Notes under the pieces: generated by a model
What the model saw: only the letters and a program-made list of their open reading frames with translations
The model's database searches: none
Told to the model about the DNA's origin: nothing
Position numbers and translations under genes: made by a program
Shown here: one piece after another, positions 42,455 through 52,155 of the stretch
Layout of the letters: every line of letters starts with the position of its first letter
How positions within the stretch are numbered: position 1 is the stretch's first letter
Assembly: GCA_012728855.1 (NCBI GenBank)
Contig: JAAYEH010000340.1
Coordinates: forward strand, 52,487-116,486
From: Rhodopirellula sp.
GTDB lineage: Bacteria; Planctomycetota; Planctomycetia; Pirellulales; Thermoguttaceae
DNA length: 64,000 bases
Direction of reading: 5' to 3'

Positions 42455-45040
42455 TCAAAGATGTGGATCTCCTGCCGCTCCGTCGGCAATCAACAATCGG
42501 TAGGTGAATTCTCGGCTGTCGCCGGCCTGGTCCGACACCGTGATTCGGACGTCGGATCTCCCCGCTTTCACCGGCTTGCCGGAAATCTCGCCCGTTGCGG
42601 GGTCGATCGTCAACCCTTCCGGCAAAGCTGTTGCACGAAACGTGTACTCCTCACGGTCCCAATAGGCCGCGTTGTACGACGATTGATCGCTCCGCCGGCA
42701 ACGCAGATCCCCGATGGAGAGAACCGACTTTGGCGCCATGCGATACTCCGCACCCACCTTGCCCTTATCTTCCGCCGGGATTACCACCATCGGCCTCGGT
42801 GCCTCGGCATAGTCGGACGGCCCGCTCTCGATACCGGCTGCATCGGCCGCCACGACGCGATAGAACGCCGAGTTGGCGTTGGGCAGATCGACTTCCGCCC
42901 CCACCACTCGCAGCGACGTTTCCTGCACGGTACCGATTAGATTCGGCGGTGTTTGAACCACTCCGGCGTCCGGCGCGTTGGATGGCTTTGCCGTGAACTG
43001 CTCGATCGTTTTGACGAAGCCCTTGCCTCGAACCACCGGATAGTTCGTGTCGCTGGCCGAAAACCCCTTCTCATCGCTGCCGTATACCTTGTACGCCGCC
43101 GGCATCGCGCCCTGCGGGTTGGCTTTCCAGTGGAGCGTATATCCGCGGTCTTCGGGCTCGAGTCGGACATCCAACGGAACGCCGGGCGCCCGGATCCGGA
43201 AGTGGAATGTTCGACTCCACGGGCCCCAGACTCCCTTGTCGTCCCGGGCGCGGACTCGCCAATAATAGGTCGTGGCGGGATTGAGAAGCCCGCGGTACGG
43301 CGCCGTCCATTCGGATTTTCCCGCCGACGGCGTTCGTGAGACGAGTTTCTCGAAGTTCGGCGAAAGGGGCCACCGCATGTCGGAGTGTTCGGAAAGCTCG
43401 AAGTGGTAGTCGGCGATGGCATCGGAATCCGGGTCCGCCGCCGCCGTCCAGCGGAAGGCGACTTGCGAGCCCGCGACCGTCTCGCCGTCCTTCGGAACAA
43501 TCGCATCGGCGGGGGCCTGCGGCGGTCGCCAGCAGGTGCGTTCCAACCAGCGGTGCGTGATGCGGACCTTTCCGCGCGAGTCGTTCGCATCGCGGTACTC
43601 GATGCGGTTGATTCCCACCTCAAGTTCGGGCAGAGAGAGGAGCGACGTCTGGATGTCGTGCTCAAAGGCAATCTCCCTGGCTGTGACCTTTCCTTCCAAC
43701 ACCAATTCCAGCCAGAAACGGTAATCGGGGCGTCCACGCGGGGAAACGATCTCGTCCAGCACCGCCTCCAACGGCATTTCGCCCTCGGCGGATAAGGCGG
43801 CGAGCGGTTTCCAAGTCTTTGCGTCGGCCGAGAAACGCCACTGGGCCGAAGCCCCCGGGGCAAGCCGAATCGCCGCCGACGCTTTCCCGCCGACAAAAAC
43901 GTAAGGGCTTGTGAAGCACCACCGCACGGTCGCCGGCTTGTCCGCTTGTTGCGGGGCGACGCTCCCGGCGGCCAGGTCGAGCCGTGCGTTTTCTGTCTTC
44001 TCAGCGCCCCGTTGCGCCGTGTCGTCGGTCAGGTTCGGCCGATACCGCAGCTTGCCGTTGCGGAGCTTGTCGTAGGCGGTTCCACCCCAGCCGGCCAACA
44101 GATCGCCCAGGCCGTCGCGTTTCTTCTCTCCTTCGGCAATCGCCTGGCCCGCGGAATACTGCTTGCCGACATGATCCCAGCGGAACTCGATCGACTCGCC
44201 CGGCCGGAGAGTGAGATCCATCGCGTGGCGAGTGTGGCTGCCGTGGTCTCCCTCACGGCGGCCCTCGTAAACGTAGAGCGATGCCGAGAATTCGTCCGTT
44301 TGCCGGCTGTCGGCGTTGAGGATGCCGTAGGTGTGGGTTCGCTTCACCAGGTCGTGATCGCGGACGATGTCCTCGCAGGAAGCGATGCTGCGATTGTCAC
44401 GTTTCAGGCAGATGACGTGTTCGTCGCTGTCGAGCAGTCGAAACGCCCCGTCGAAAAACACCTCGCTGACGCAATGGCCGATGGGATATCCGCGGCGAGT
44501 TGTCAGTCCGGCCGCTTTCCAGTAGTCGTTGACGATCTGCGCTTCATTGCCGCAGAGCGTGTATCCGTAAACATTGAGCACTTTGACGGCATCGCTCGAC
44601 TCGGCGTCCCAGGTGGTGGCATGGAAGCGTTGTCGCCGGTGAAACTCCCAAATGGCCCTGGCCCGGTCCGCCGGATCCGTATAACCTCGCGTCGCCTCCG
44701 CGAGAATATCTTGCAGACTCCACCATCGTCGCTTGCCGTTGACAACGACTCGGGGATTGCGGACGTCGATCTTGCCGATGTTTTCCAGCAGCAGCGACCG
44801 ATTCGGCTGCCAGCCCTGCCCGTAGGCGGCATAGCCGACGACGTCGCGGGTCATCGCGCCGTCGACCGTGCCGCGGAAGTCGATCGTGTAGCCGCTCGCG
44901 CCCGCATCCAGCATCTGGACGTGCTCACGGCTGCGATCTTCCGGAAGGTCTTGATGGGGGGGCATCGGCGGGCCAATGACCGCGGCGGACGCCGAGGCAA
45001 GGAAAACGTATCCGGCCAATGCGACGAATCCGGCACGCAC
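42455..45040 (-). CDS. Secreted transglutaminase-like / FN3 / Ig-domain protein
   Basis: This 861-residue protein starts with GTG at 45040, preceded by GGAGGG; a longer ATG frame lacks a ribosome site. A signal peptide (1 to about 22) is followed by a transglutaminase-like domain with a possible triad Cys163 (YTLCGNEAQ), His near 187 (YPIGHCVSEVFF) and Asp near 203 (LLDSDEH). Fibronectin-type III-like modules follow (ATTYYWRVRARDDKGVWGPW), and a C-terminal putative Ig domain has LPEGLTIDPATGEISGKP. It is likely an extracellular or surface protein that cleaves or crosslinks protein. It lies 41 nt upstream of the propeller/methyltransferase gene. Confidence 0.78.
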   Translation of the reverse strand: MRAGFVALAGYVFLASASAAVIGPPMPPHQDLPEDRSREHVQMLDAGASGYTIDFRGTVDGAMTRDVVGYAAYGQGWQPNRSLLLENIGKIDVRNPRVVVNGKRRWWSLQDILAEATRGYTDPADRARAIWEFHRRQRFHATTWDAESSDAVKVLNVYGYTLCGNEAQIVNDYWKAAGLTTRRGYPIGHCVSEVFFDGAFRLLDSDEHVICLKRDNRSIASCEDIVRDHDLVKRTHTYGILNADSRQTDEFSASLYVYEGRREGDHGSHTRHAMDLTLRPGESIEFRWDHVGKQYSAGQAIAEGEKKRDGLGDLLAGWGGTAYDKLRNGKLRYRPNLTDDTAQRGAEKTENARLDLAAGSVAPQQADKPATVRWCFTSPYVFVGGKASAAIRLAPGASAQWRFSADAKTWKPLAALSAEGEMPLEAVLDEIVSPRGRPDYRFWLELVLEGKVTAREIAFEHDIQTSLLSLPELEVGINRIEYRDANDSRGKVRITHRWLERTCWRPPQAPADAIVPKDGETVAGSQVAFRWTAAADPDSDAIADYHFELSEHSDMRWPLSPNFEKLVSRTPSAGKSEWTAPYRGLLNPATTYYWRVRARDDKGVWGPWSRTFHFRIRAPGVPLDVRLEPEDRGYTLHWKANPQGAMPAAYKVYGSDEKGFSASDTNYPVVRGKGFVKTIEQFTAKPSNAPDAGVVQTPPNLIGTVQETSLRVVGAEVDLPNANSAFYRVVAADAAGIESGPSDYAEAPRPMVVIPAEDKGKVGAEYRMAPKSVLSIGDLRCRRSDQSSYNAAYWDREEYTFRATALPEGLTIDPATGEISGKPVKAGRSDVRITVSDQAGDSREFTYRLLIADGAAGDPHL

Positions 45041-45700
45041 GGCAAGCCCTCCTGTCGGGATATCGAGTTGTCCGGCGGTTGGCAAGCGACCGAGCCATCA
45101 CCCCGCTCGGCAGGAGGCAGGATATCACGGCGCCGGGCGGCGAGCAAGGACGCAGTCCACGAAGCGGTACTTTCAGCCACCTTTCGAGCCGGCAAATTCG
45201 CCGGCTCGAGCATCGCGGGGAACCGAAAAGGATCGCCGGGTGCTCGGTGTGGCCGCCAAATCGCCGATTTCTCAGAACGGAGGTGTTGTGGTGGCCGCCT
45301 TCCTGTGGGTGGAGCAGTTCACTTTTTCGCCTGATCGTCATCGTTGTTCTCAGCAGGGGATCTGATCGCAGAGTTCGAGCCACACGAGATGCGTGAGCGT
45401 CGCTGCGGCCGATTGTTCCAAGTCGTCAGGGGCATCGAGGACGAAGCGTTTGTCCCTTGTTGTTGGTCATGGGTGCCGGGCTGTGGCAATGGGGCTCGGT
45501 TAAGATACATGCGTTCACTATCCCTTGTCCAGGATAGTGGCTGCGGCGCGTGTTTGCAAGGGTCGTATTGGACCAAGGAAGGGGAGTTGACGGGAGACGC
45601 CTGCGGAAGAAAACGCCGGGAAGGAGTTGCGCGGCGGGGCTGCGCGGCAGGAGGTGTTGCGATTGCTTCAGGTGGCCCCGAGTCTTCGCGACAAGGCCAC
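45041..45700. other. 660-bp gap without a supported gene
   Basis: No reading frame here has a domain or ribosome site. An inverted repeat CACTATCC / GGATAGTG lies at 45516-45539. It has no T-tract, so an operator or a structured 3' end is as likely as a terminator. Confidence 0.5.
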
Positions 45701-47077
45701 TCACTTTCCACCCAGCGACATGAGATGTGAGAGGGTCCGCAGGTACATGACTCCGCCGGCCACGGCGGGCGTGCTGTGGCTCGGCTCGCCCAGGTCGATG
45801 CGGGCGAGTACCTCGAACCGCTCGGCGGCAGCCAAGACAACCATCTCGCCGGAATTGGAGATCGAGTAGATCCGGTCGCCGACGCGTACCGGAGAGCCGA
45901 GGTACTCGCCGCCGACGCGCTCGCGCCAATGCACGTCTCCGCTCGGTCCGTCGACGCAGGTGACCACGCCGCGGTCGCTCCAGAAAAACACCAGCGGCCA
46001 GTTGGCAACGGGCGTTACCACATAGGGCGCCGCCTGGCTGATTCGATAGAGAACGTCCGGACCAGTGCCCTGCTCGGCAGAGCCCGGCCGGACCGCCACC
46101 AGGTACTTGCCGGCGTTGCCCGCGCCGTTGCTGGCGAAAATCATCCCCGCTGCCACCAGCGGAGAGCCCGTGGTGCGAAGCTCGAAAATGTCGTCCAGCG
46201 CCCAGTTCTTGGCCCCGGTGGCCGGATCGAGGCTGGTGATGCCGTGGGCGCAACCGAGGACAATCACTTGCGGGCGTTCCCCTTCCGGCTCGAAGAGACA
46301 GGGGGTGGAGAAGGTGGCCTTTTTCGACTCACGATCCACCTGCCAGCGCGTCTCGCCCGTCTGCCGATCCAACGCGACGATCGAACTCGTCCCGCCCGGA
46401 TCCTGGTCGTTGCTCAGTACGACCACGTCGCCGGCGAGGATCGGCGAGGTTCCAAAGCCATCTTCCGCGACGAAGGGCCCGAGGTCGCGCCGCCAGAGTT
46501 CGGTTCCCTGGCGTTGCTCAAGGGCCAGCACAACGTGCTCATCGGGAGTCGCCCAAGCGACGTAGAGGCGATCCTCGTCGACCGCCGGCGTGGCCGACGC
46601 ATCACAGTTTGCCTTGAACTTAGGGTGCGGCCTGGTCTGGTAGCGTCGCTGCCACCGCACGGCTCCGTCAGCCGTATTCAGGCAGAGAACGATCAGCGTC
46701 GTTTCTTCCTCGATCGTGCTGGTCAGGTAGATGCGGTCATCCCAAATCACCGGAGAACTGAAGCCGATGCCCGGCAGGCTGACCTTCCAGATGTAGTCCT
46801 GGTCGGTCCAGGTCGCGGGGATGCCTGAGGCCTCGCCGATGCCGCAACCGTTGGAGCCGCGGAAACGAGTCCACTCGCGATCGGCCCCTACGGCTGGCAC
46901 GGTGGAGAGCATCAGAAACCCTAACAGAACCCAGAGCGAGCGGCTATCAGCAGCCCGGCTGCTCTCGATCGGGCCGTCGTGATTTCGGCATCGGAATTGA
47001 TGGTAGCAGCCGGGCTGCTTGCGTGCGGCGATTCTCTTAGGGCCTCTTAGAACGGAGAGCACGATAGATCGTCTCAT
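45701..47077 (-). CDS. PQQ-type beta-propeller protein
   Basis: This 458-residue exported protein has the propeller opening REWTRFRGSNGCGIGEASGIPATW and eight-bladed-type repeats (IVALDRQTGETRWQVDRES, VTCVDGPSGDVHWRERVGGEYLGSPV). It is probably a non-enzymatic BamB-like or dehydrogenase-like periplasmic protein. The N-terminus is unusual: the signal helix (SLWVLLGFLMLSTVPAVGA) starts only at about residue 47, and residues 20-43 are encoded by a copy of the 71-bp repeat (46949-47019). No ribosome site is visible at 47077. It follows the symporter gene by 35 nt. Confidence 0.82.
   Translation of the reverse strand: MRRSIVLSVLRGPKRIAARKQPGCYHQFRCRNHDGPIESSRAADSRSLWVLLGFLMLSTVPAVGADREWTRFRGSNGCGIGEASGIPATWTDQDYIWKVSLPGIGFSSPVIWDDRIYLTSTIEEETTLIVLCLNTADGAVRWQRRYQTRPHPKFKANCDASATPAVDEDRLYVAWATPDEHVVLALEQRQGTELWRRDLGPFVAEDGFGTSPILAGDVVVLSNDQDPGGTSSIVALDRQTGETRWQVDRESKKATFSTPCLFEPEGERPQVIVLGCAHGITSLDPATGAKNWALDDIFELRTTGSPLVAAGMIFASNGAGNAGKYLVAVRPGSAEQGTGPDVLYRISQAAPYVVTPVANWPLVFFWSDRGVVTCVDGPSGDVHWRERVGGEYLGSPVRVGDRIYSISNSGEMVVLAAAERFEVLARIDLGEPSHSTPAVAGGVMYLRTLSHLMSLGGK
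46949..47019. repeat. 71-bp palindrome-ended repeat, copy B (inside a CDS)
   Basis: Ends AGCAGCCCGGCTGCT (46949-46963) and AGCAGCCGGGCTGCT (47005-47019) are near-palindromes and complementary to each other. ATCGG follows the left end, as in the copies at 854 and 49067. It lies within the 5' part of the propeller gene. Confidence 0.75.
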
Positions 47078-47112
47078 TGGATTGTTCTTTGTTTTCTGAA
47101 TACAGGATGGCG

Positions 47113-48909
47113 CTACGCCCCCAGTTGCAGCAGCGCCCAGGCGGAAAAGACCAACAGCGCAACGGTCGCCCAGGCCAGCGCGAAACCGATCAGGTCTTCC
47201 CGGTAGCGTCGGAAGAAGCCCTGCCAGCGCTCGGCCGTAAACCAGCCGGGCAGATCGACGAGGATGAGGTCTTGCCCGCGCTCGGCGGCCAGCGGTCGGG
47301 GGCCGCTTTCCGGCATCGCCTCACCGTCGGAAGATCGCCGCAAGCGGTCGAAAAACGCTTCGGTCCGTTCGGCCGGCTCTCGCGGTGTGACGAGGCTTAC
47401 CAGGATGAAGGCCCCAAACCCAATGAGCATGGCGAAACCGAATGAACCGGGTGTCCACTTGTAGACCAACTGCAGCTCGCCCGTGGCGAGATAGCTCGAC
47501 CACACCCCGCCGCTGATGCCGCCGGCGAACTGGCCGAAGGCTTCGCGGAGGGTCGAGGGCAACTGGCCGTCGAGCCGGCAGGTCATGAGGAAATTGGTGG
47601 CGTAGTAGGCCAGGAATGAGGCAATCGTGGCGGCCCAGGCGCCGTAACGATTGGCCCGCTTCCAGACAATTCCGCCGAGAAACATGATGCCCATCAGCGC
47701 GGCGATCGTCTCGGTGAAGAGAAACGCCTGGAGAACCTGGTCGACGACCAGCGCGAAGAGCACGCCGAGGACCGTCAGCGAGAGGCCCGAGAAACGGCCG
47801 ATCCAGAGGAGTCGCCGGTCGGCGGCCGACGGGTCGAAGTAGTCGCGGTAGATGTTCTGGGTAAACAGGGCGCCGGTGTTGACCATGAAGGTGGAGCAGG
47901 TCGACATGTTGGCCGCCAGCACGCAGGCCACCATCAGGCCGGTGAAGCCGGGGCGGAGAAGGTGGAGGCTGGCGTAGCCGAAGGCGTGTTCCTTGTCCTC
48001 GAGTTGAACGCCCTGCTGAATGACCAGGGCGGCGACGATCAGCCCGGTAAAGGCCCAGCCGATCGTGCAGAAGCGTTTGACGAGCGAGCCGTAGGTCTGG
48101 CCGATGCGGCCGGCCCGTTCGGTGCGGCCGGTGGCGTTCATGGTCAGCGTGTGCGGCATGGCGGTGATGCCGACGAGGCCGTTGAGCGTGAGCATGGCGA
48201 TGGTGAAGGCGTCCAGTCCGCTCACCTCGCTGTAGAGGTCGAAGAAATTCTCCGGCAAGGTTTGCCGCAGGCCACTGAAGCCGCCGATGGCCATCAGCCC
48301 GGAGGGGATGAGGATGAAAGAGAGGAGGATGATCAGGAAGCCCTGAACGAAGTCGTTGTAGGCCGCCGCGACGAGGCCGCCGAAGAAGCTATAGAGGACG
48401 AAGGCCACGGTCATGGCCAGCACAACGCCGTTGGGCGAGATCATCTCTCCGCCGGTCGCCACGGCGATGATTTTTCCGGCCCCTTTGAGCATCGCCCCCT
48501 GATTGAAGACGAAGAAGGCGATGGCAAAGATCGTGTAGAGCAGCGCCAGGCCGCGGCCGTAACGGTCTTCGATGATCTCGCCGACGGTGGTCCGCTCGCT
48601 GCGGCGATACCAGGGCGCCATCAGCCAGTAGAACGGCGTGATGAGCATATTCTTCCACTGATACCAGATGGTGGCAAAGCCCGACTGGAACGACGCGCCG
48701 GTCTGAGCGACGGGGTTCTCGGCGTTGGTGCCGGTGCTGAACGACTGGCCGACCATCACCCACCACGGCAGTCGCCGCTCGCCGAGAAAATAGCCGCCGC
48801 TGGTGCGGACCTTCCTCGCCATCCAGAGGCCGAAGGCGGTGATGCCGACGAGGTAGCCGATGAGGATAAGACCATCGAGCCTGGTGAAGCTGACGCTCGA
48901 TTCCGGCAT
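47113..48909 (-). CDS. Sodium:solute symporter (SSS family)
   Basis: This 598-residue inner-membrane transporter has about 13-14 helices and SSS landmarks: GGYFLGERRLPWWVMVGQSFSTG near the N-terminus, FFGGLVAAAYNDFVQG, and the core GFTGLMVACVLAANMSTCSTFMVNTGALF that holds the sodium-site Ser residues. GAGGAG lies before the ATG. The substrate may be a sugar or organic acid, which the sequence does not decide. It is the first gene of a pair with the propeller protein. Confidence 0.93.
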   Translation of the reverse strand: MPESSVSFTRLDGLILIGYLVGITAFGLWMARKVRTSGGYFLGERRLPWWVMVGQSFSTGTNAENPVAQTGASFQSGFATIWYQWKNMLITPFYWLMAPWYRRSERTTVGEIIEDRYGRGLALLYTIFAIAFFVFNQGAMLKGAGKIIAVATGGEMISPNGVVLAMTVAFVLYSFFGGLVAAAYNDFVQGFLIILLSFILIPSGLMAIGGFSGLRQTLPENFFDLYSEVSGLDAFTIAMLTLNGLVGITAMPHTLTMNATGRTERAGRIGQTYGSLVKRFCTIGWAFTGLIVAALVIQQGVQLEDKEHAFGYASLHLLRPGFTGLMVACVLAANMSTCSTFMVNTGALFTQNIYRDYFDPSAADRRLLWIGRFSGLSLTVLGVLFALVVDQVLQAFLFTETIAALMGIMFLGGIVWKRANRYGAWAATIASFLAYYATNFLMTCRLDGQLPSTLREAFGQFAGGISGGVWSSYLATGELQLVYKWTPGSFGFAMLIGFGAFILVSLVTPREPAERTEAFFDRLRRSSDGEAMPESGPRPLAAERGQDLILVDLPGWFTAERWQGFFRRYREDLIGFALAWATVALLVFSAWALLQLGA

Positions 48910-48955
48910 GACGCGATGCTCCTCGCCGAGGTGGGGTCTTTCCGAACACTCCTTA

Positions 48956-49002
48956 GAAGCCCCAACAAAACGGGGACAGGCACCCGTTTTGTTAGGGCTT
49001 CC
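48956..49002. repeat. Palindromic repeat, arm type II (short form)
   Basis: Arms GAAGCCCCAACAAAACGGG and CCCGTTTTGTTAGGGCTTC flank a single core GACAGGCAC. The same arms with a full two-sided core are at 61780-61880. It lies 47 nt upstream of the symporter start. Confidence 0.8.
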
Positions 49003-49066
49003 TGGACTTGTGGTGGATCGATTCTAAGGGAATTCGTATCCAACGCCAAGCAGTGGCAAGGACTCC

Positions 49067-49138
49067 AGCAGCCCGGCTGCTACGCATCGGTTTCGCGCCG
49101 GCACCAACGCTTCAGCCGGTGCCGGCAGCCGGGCTGCT
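49067..49138. repeat. 72-bp palindrome-ended repeat, copy C
   Basis: Left end AGCAGCCCGGCTGCT (49067-49081) and right end GCAGCCGGGCTGCT (49125-49138), with ACGCATCGG after the left end and an internal GCCGGCACC/GGTGCCGGC inverted repeat. The rest of the 48910-49255 gap carries only the type II repeat. Confidence 0.75.
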
Positions 49139-49255
49139 CAGCGACTGCCGCAGCAATAACGCAGGATGGGATACGCTCCACCCGGGGCGAATGAATTCAT
49201 CCCTACGCGCCATACTCGCGGCAATTAAGCCTGAGAGCATGCACGCCCGCCCCTC

Positions 49256-50110
49256 TCATTCCGACTCGCTGGGGGCCAGCGCGAGCTGCTTGAGGGCATC
49301 CAGGACGGCCAGCACATCGTCGCGGGAGATCTCCTGCCAGCCGGTGAGTTTGTGCGCAAGGATCGCCAGCTTAAACACCTCGAACGCCTCCTGCAAATCG
49401 TCGGGAAGCGCGGGAAGTTTTTCGAACGGACGAACCGGCGCGGCCGACTCAACGGACTGGGCCGCAGAATCGGGTACGTCGAAGGGAACGGCATCGACCG
49501 TGCCGACCGCCGCCGTCTCCTCTCCATCATCTTCCTCACTGTCATCGTCCTCGTTGCGGTCGCCCGGGCGGCGAACGACTTCGGTCGATTCGCTGACCTG
49601 CGATACGTTTGACTCATCGGCAGGTTCGGCGTCTTCGTCGAATTCCGCGCTGAGAATGTCGTCGTCTTCGGGTCGCTCGTCCGGCGGCGAGCCCATGGTT
49701 TCCCATCGCTGCGCCCGCATCTGGGCGACCGACCAGCCGCTTTGCGCAGCCCCCTCCAGCCACATCTCCGCGTCGTCCCATTCCGAGGCGGCCTGAAAAT
49801 GGCTCCAGTACAGCCCGCGGTACTCGCGATAGCTGTCGCCAAACCGCTGCCAGACGCGGCGGAGCCGGCCGACGTGCTGACCGCTGACGTTGCCCACACG
49901 GCGGCTCCAGGCGTCGTCGGAATAGGCCTGGACCGGGGCTTCGGAGGCGATCAGCCGTTGCCGCCACTGCTGAATAATCCGTCCCTTTTCCCAATTGGTG
50001 GTGCTGACCAGATGGTTCCATTGCCCGATGTATTCCGCCGAGGCCTCCTCGAGCAGGGCCTCGTCTACCGGCAACGGTCCGAGCGTATCTTCAGTGAGAT
50101 TCTCATGCAT
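49256..50110 (-). CDS. Acidic protein of unknown function
   Basis: This 284-residue soluble protein has CGGAGG before the ATG. The N-terminal half (about 25-130) is helical and rich in Trp, with NWEKGRIIQQWRQRL and AWSRRVGNVSGQHVGRLRRVWQRFG, which reads like a helix-turn-helix or DNA-binding segment. A central stretch (about 140-205) is very acidic and probably disordered. A C-terminal helix pair (LPDDLQEAFEVFKLAILAHKLTGW) ends the protein. No family is recognised. It may be a planctomycete-specific regulator, which is a guess. Confidence 0.7.
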   Translation of the reverse strand: MHENLTEDTLGPLPVDEALLEEASAEYIGQWNHLVSTTNWEKGRIIQQWRQRLIASEAPVQAYSDDAWSRRVGNVSGQHVGRLRRVWQRFGDSYREYRGLYWSHFQAASEWDDAEMWLEGAAQSGWSVAQMRAQRWETMGSPPDERPEDDDILSAEFDEDAEPADESNVSQVSESTEVVRRPGDRNEDDDSEEDDGEETAAVGTVDAVPFDVPDSAAQSVESAAPVRPFEKLPALPDDLQEAFEVFKLAILAHKLTGWQEISRDDVLAVLDALKQLALAPSESE

Positions 50111-50417
50111 CGAAAAGAAATCCTCCGGGTGTCTCGGTGCGGTCCGTGCTGAACCTGGCTGCGGTTGGCTCGCCGAGGGAAAGGTACGATTCTAACACGG
50201 TTCGCCACGCGGCAAGCGGCTGACGCCGGGACTGAGGTCGAGCAAGAGGAGGTAGACCGTGAAATCCCGAGGCAAGAGGCGGATTGGTGAGGCAAAAAAG
50301 AGAGCTGCCCGCATGGGTCGGTTGGGGAAAAGCTGTCGATGTTCCCGTGAAACAATGCTTCGGCGCGGAGACTTCGTGGGGAAAAGAGGCGGGTGAAGGG
50401 GTGTCGCGGCTACATTA

Positions 50418-50516
50418 AGAGCCTATCCCAAAACCGTCGGGGACTGGCTCATTTTGCGGAGTCTTCGGGGCAAAATGTGCCGGTCCCCTTCTCCTCGAGG
50501 TTTTGGGATAGGCTCT
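50418..50516. repeat. Palindromic repeat with conserved core, arm type I (copy 2)
   Basis: Outer arms at 50418-50435 and 50499-50516 are identical to those at 7140-7239, and the inner part is the reverse complement of that copy with a few changes (for example CCGGTCCCC instead of CTGTCCC). It lies 40 nt downstream of the anti-sigma factor stop. Nothing else is seen in the 50111-50555 gap. Confidence 0.85.
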
Positions 50517-50555
50517 AAGAAGAGGCGGGCCAGAGAATGTCCCGCCCACACGGCC

Positions 50556-52010
50556 TCAAGGTTGCCCCGGAGCGCCAGAGCTGGTCGCATCGGAGACTAC
50601 CACGGTGAGCAGGAATACCACGCGTTGACGTTTCGCCGCCGGCGCTGCCTCGGGCGCTTTCTCCTCAACCTTTGATTCGGCCGGCGCCGCATCCCGGTCG
50701 AAGTGGACCCGGGACTTCACGCTTGGGCTGGGCTTCCTGATGCTGGCCCCAATCCGGTATCGAATCGCCCCGGAACCGCTCAGACTCTGCGTTGTGGACG
50801 TTGCCGACGGGGCCGACTCTCCCGCTGCTAGCGTGCTGCTGCGGGCCTTGTCGGAAGCGGCGTCGCCCGGCGAGCGTTCGAAGACGACCGCTTCGGAAGC
50901 CTTGGCGGGTGACCAGGCCAATGCCGCGTCTCCGGTAAGACTTTGCTGCTTTACCAAGGCAAAGGAGTCCGGTTGGGCTCTCATCGTGGCGATGGCGGCT
51001 TCCACTTGCTCAGGGGCCGCCTCGGCGTCGATTCGGATGGTCTTCGCCGCGACCCGATGGTCGCCGTCCTCGGTTTTCGGCGTCAGGGCGCCACTCTGAA
51101 CGGTAATCCCCTTTCCGGCCAGAATCTTCGACAATTCCTCCAGGGCGTTGTCACTGGGAACGTCGCAGCGGACGAGGAGGACCGACTCAGCCGGTTGAGA
51201 TGCTGTCTTGGTGCGACCGGGTTTCTCGGTGGAGCGATTCGCGTCGTCGGCCTGCATTTCCGCTGCGACCGCGGTTTCCGGTACACGTTGCGAGGATGGA
51301 TCGTCGCTTTCGGTGGCTGGTCGATCGGTAGCGGGAACTGAGGCCACCGTGCTGGGCGACTCCGCGGCCAGAGGTGCAACCGGTTCCGGTAAGATATTCC
51401 GCTCCGCGGTGGGAGGTTCGCTCGCCGCGGTCATGGGCAATTCGGGAGTCGCTTCGGGTGATTTCTCAGCAGAAACAGCGGGAACACGGTCTGCAGACGA
51501 CCGGTTTTCGTCGCTTTCCGTTGCGGCAATCGCCGAGTCCGCTTGTAGCGGTTCGACGGCGCGCATTTCCGCGGCTGAGCGTGAGGGCGGCTCCACGGCC
51601 GCTGGGCGTCGAGCGATCTGGTCCTGATCGCCTCCGTCGGGCAAAGCGATCAACATCACCAATGCCACCGCAATCGCCAGACCCGACCAAACCATCGCCC
51701 GCGGGCGGAGAATCCGGCGAACGACACCCCGGAAGGCAGTGCGAAGGTTGCCATCGCGACCGCGAAGCGGGCCGGGAGATTTCTCCAGCATCCGCCGTTC
51801 CGCCGATCGAAGCACGGCATCCCTCAAGTCCACGCCAACCTTTTCCGCCGGGAGAGACTGGATCGTGGCACTGAGCGTCCGCAGTTCGTCGAGAAGCGGC
51901 TGCGCGGACGGGCTGGAACGGAGCAGTTCCGCTACACTCGCCTCCTCCTCAGCGGTCAATTCCCCGTCGAGATACGCACTGAGCATTTCGTTTTCCGGTA
52001 CATGAATCAT
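50556..52010 (-). CDS. Transmembrane anti-sigma factor
   Basis: This 484-residue protein starts at 52010 (a longer frame to 52106 lacks support). The N-terminus has the anti-sigma pattern MLSAYLDGELTAEEEASVAELL but no HxxxCxxC zinc site. A membrane helix is at about 127-146 (AMVWSGLAIAVALVMLIAL). A long Ala/Pro/Ser/Glu-rich periplasmic region follows, with a folded part near 290-375 (ESVLLVRCDVPSDNALEELSKIL). The ECF sigma gene is 145 nt upstream on the same strand, so it is the likely partner held at the membrane. Confidence 0.85.
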   Translation of the reverse strand: MIHVPENEMLSAYLDGELTAEEEASVAELLRSSPSAQPLLDELRTLSATIQSLPAEKVGVDLRDAVLRSAERRMLEKSPGPLRGRDGNLRTAFRGVVRRILRPRAMVWSGLAIAVALVMLIALPDGGDQDQIARRPAAVEPPSRSAAEMRAVEPLQADSAIAATESDENRSSADRVPAVSAEKSPEATPELPMTAASEPPTAERNILPEPVAPLAAESPSTVASVPATDRPATESDDPSSQRVPETAVAAEMQADDANRSTEKPGRTKTASQPAESVLLVRCDVPSDNALEELSKILAGKGITVQSGALTPKTEDGDHRVAAKTIRIDAEAAPEQVEAAIATMRAQPDSFALVKQQSLTGDAALAWSPAKASEAVVFERSPGDAASDKARSSTLAAGESAPSATSTTQSLSGSGAIRYRIGASIRKPSPSVKSRVHFDRDAAPAESKVEEKAPEAAPAAKRQRVVFLLTVVVSDATSSGAPGQP

Positions 52011-52155
52011 GATACCCCCGCCGCTTCCGACGGGACGCCTGATGCTACGCGCGACAGTCTTTCGGTCAGCCGTGGCAATCCTAGGCCGCTTTCCGCGGCC
52101 GAACAACTACCGCCCAACCGTTCCCCCCAGACGTGTTACGCTGGTGAACCCCCTG

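Noticed and set aside
45516..45539. Inverted repeat as a terminator of the symporter-propeller pair
   Set aside because: No T-tract on either strand and it lies about 160 bp from the nearest stop codon.
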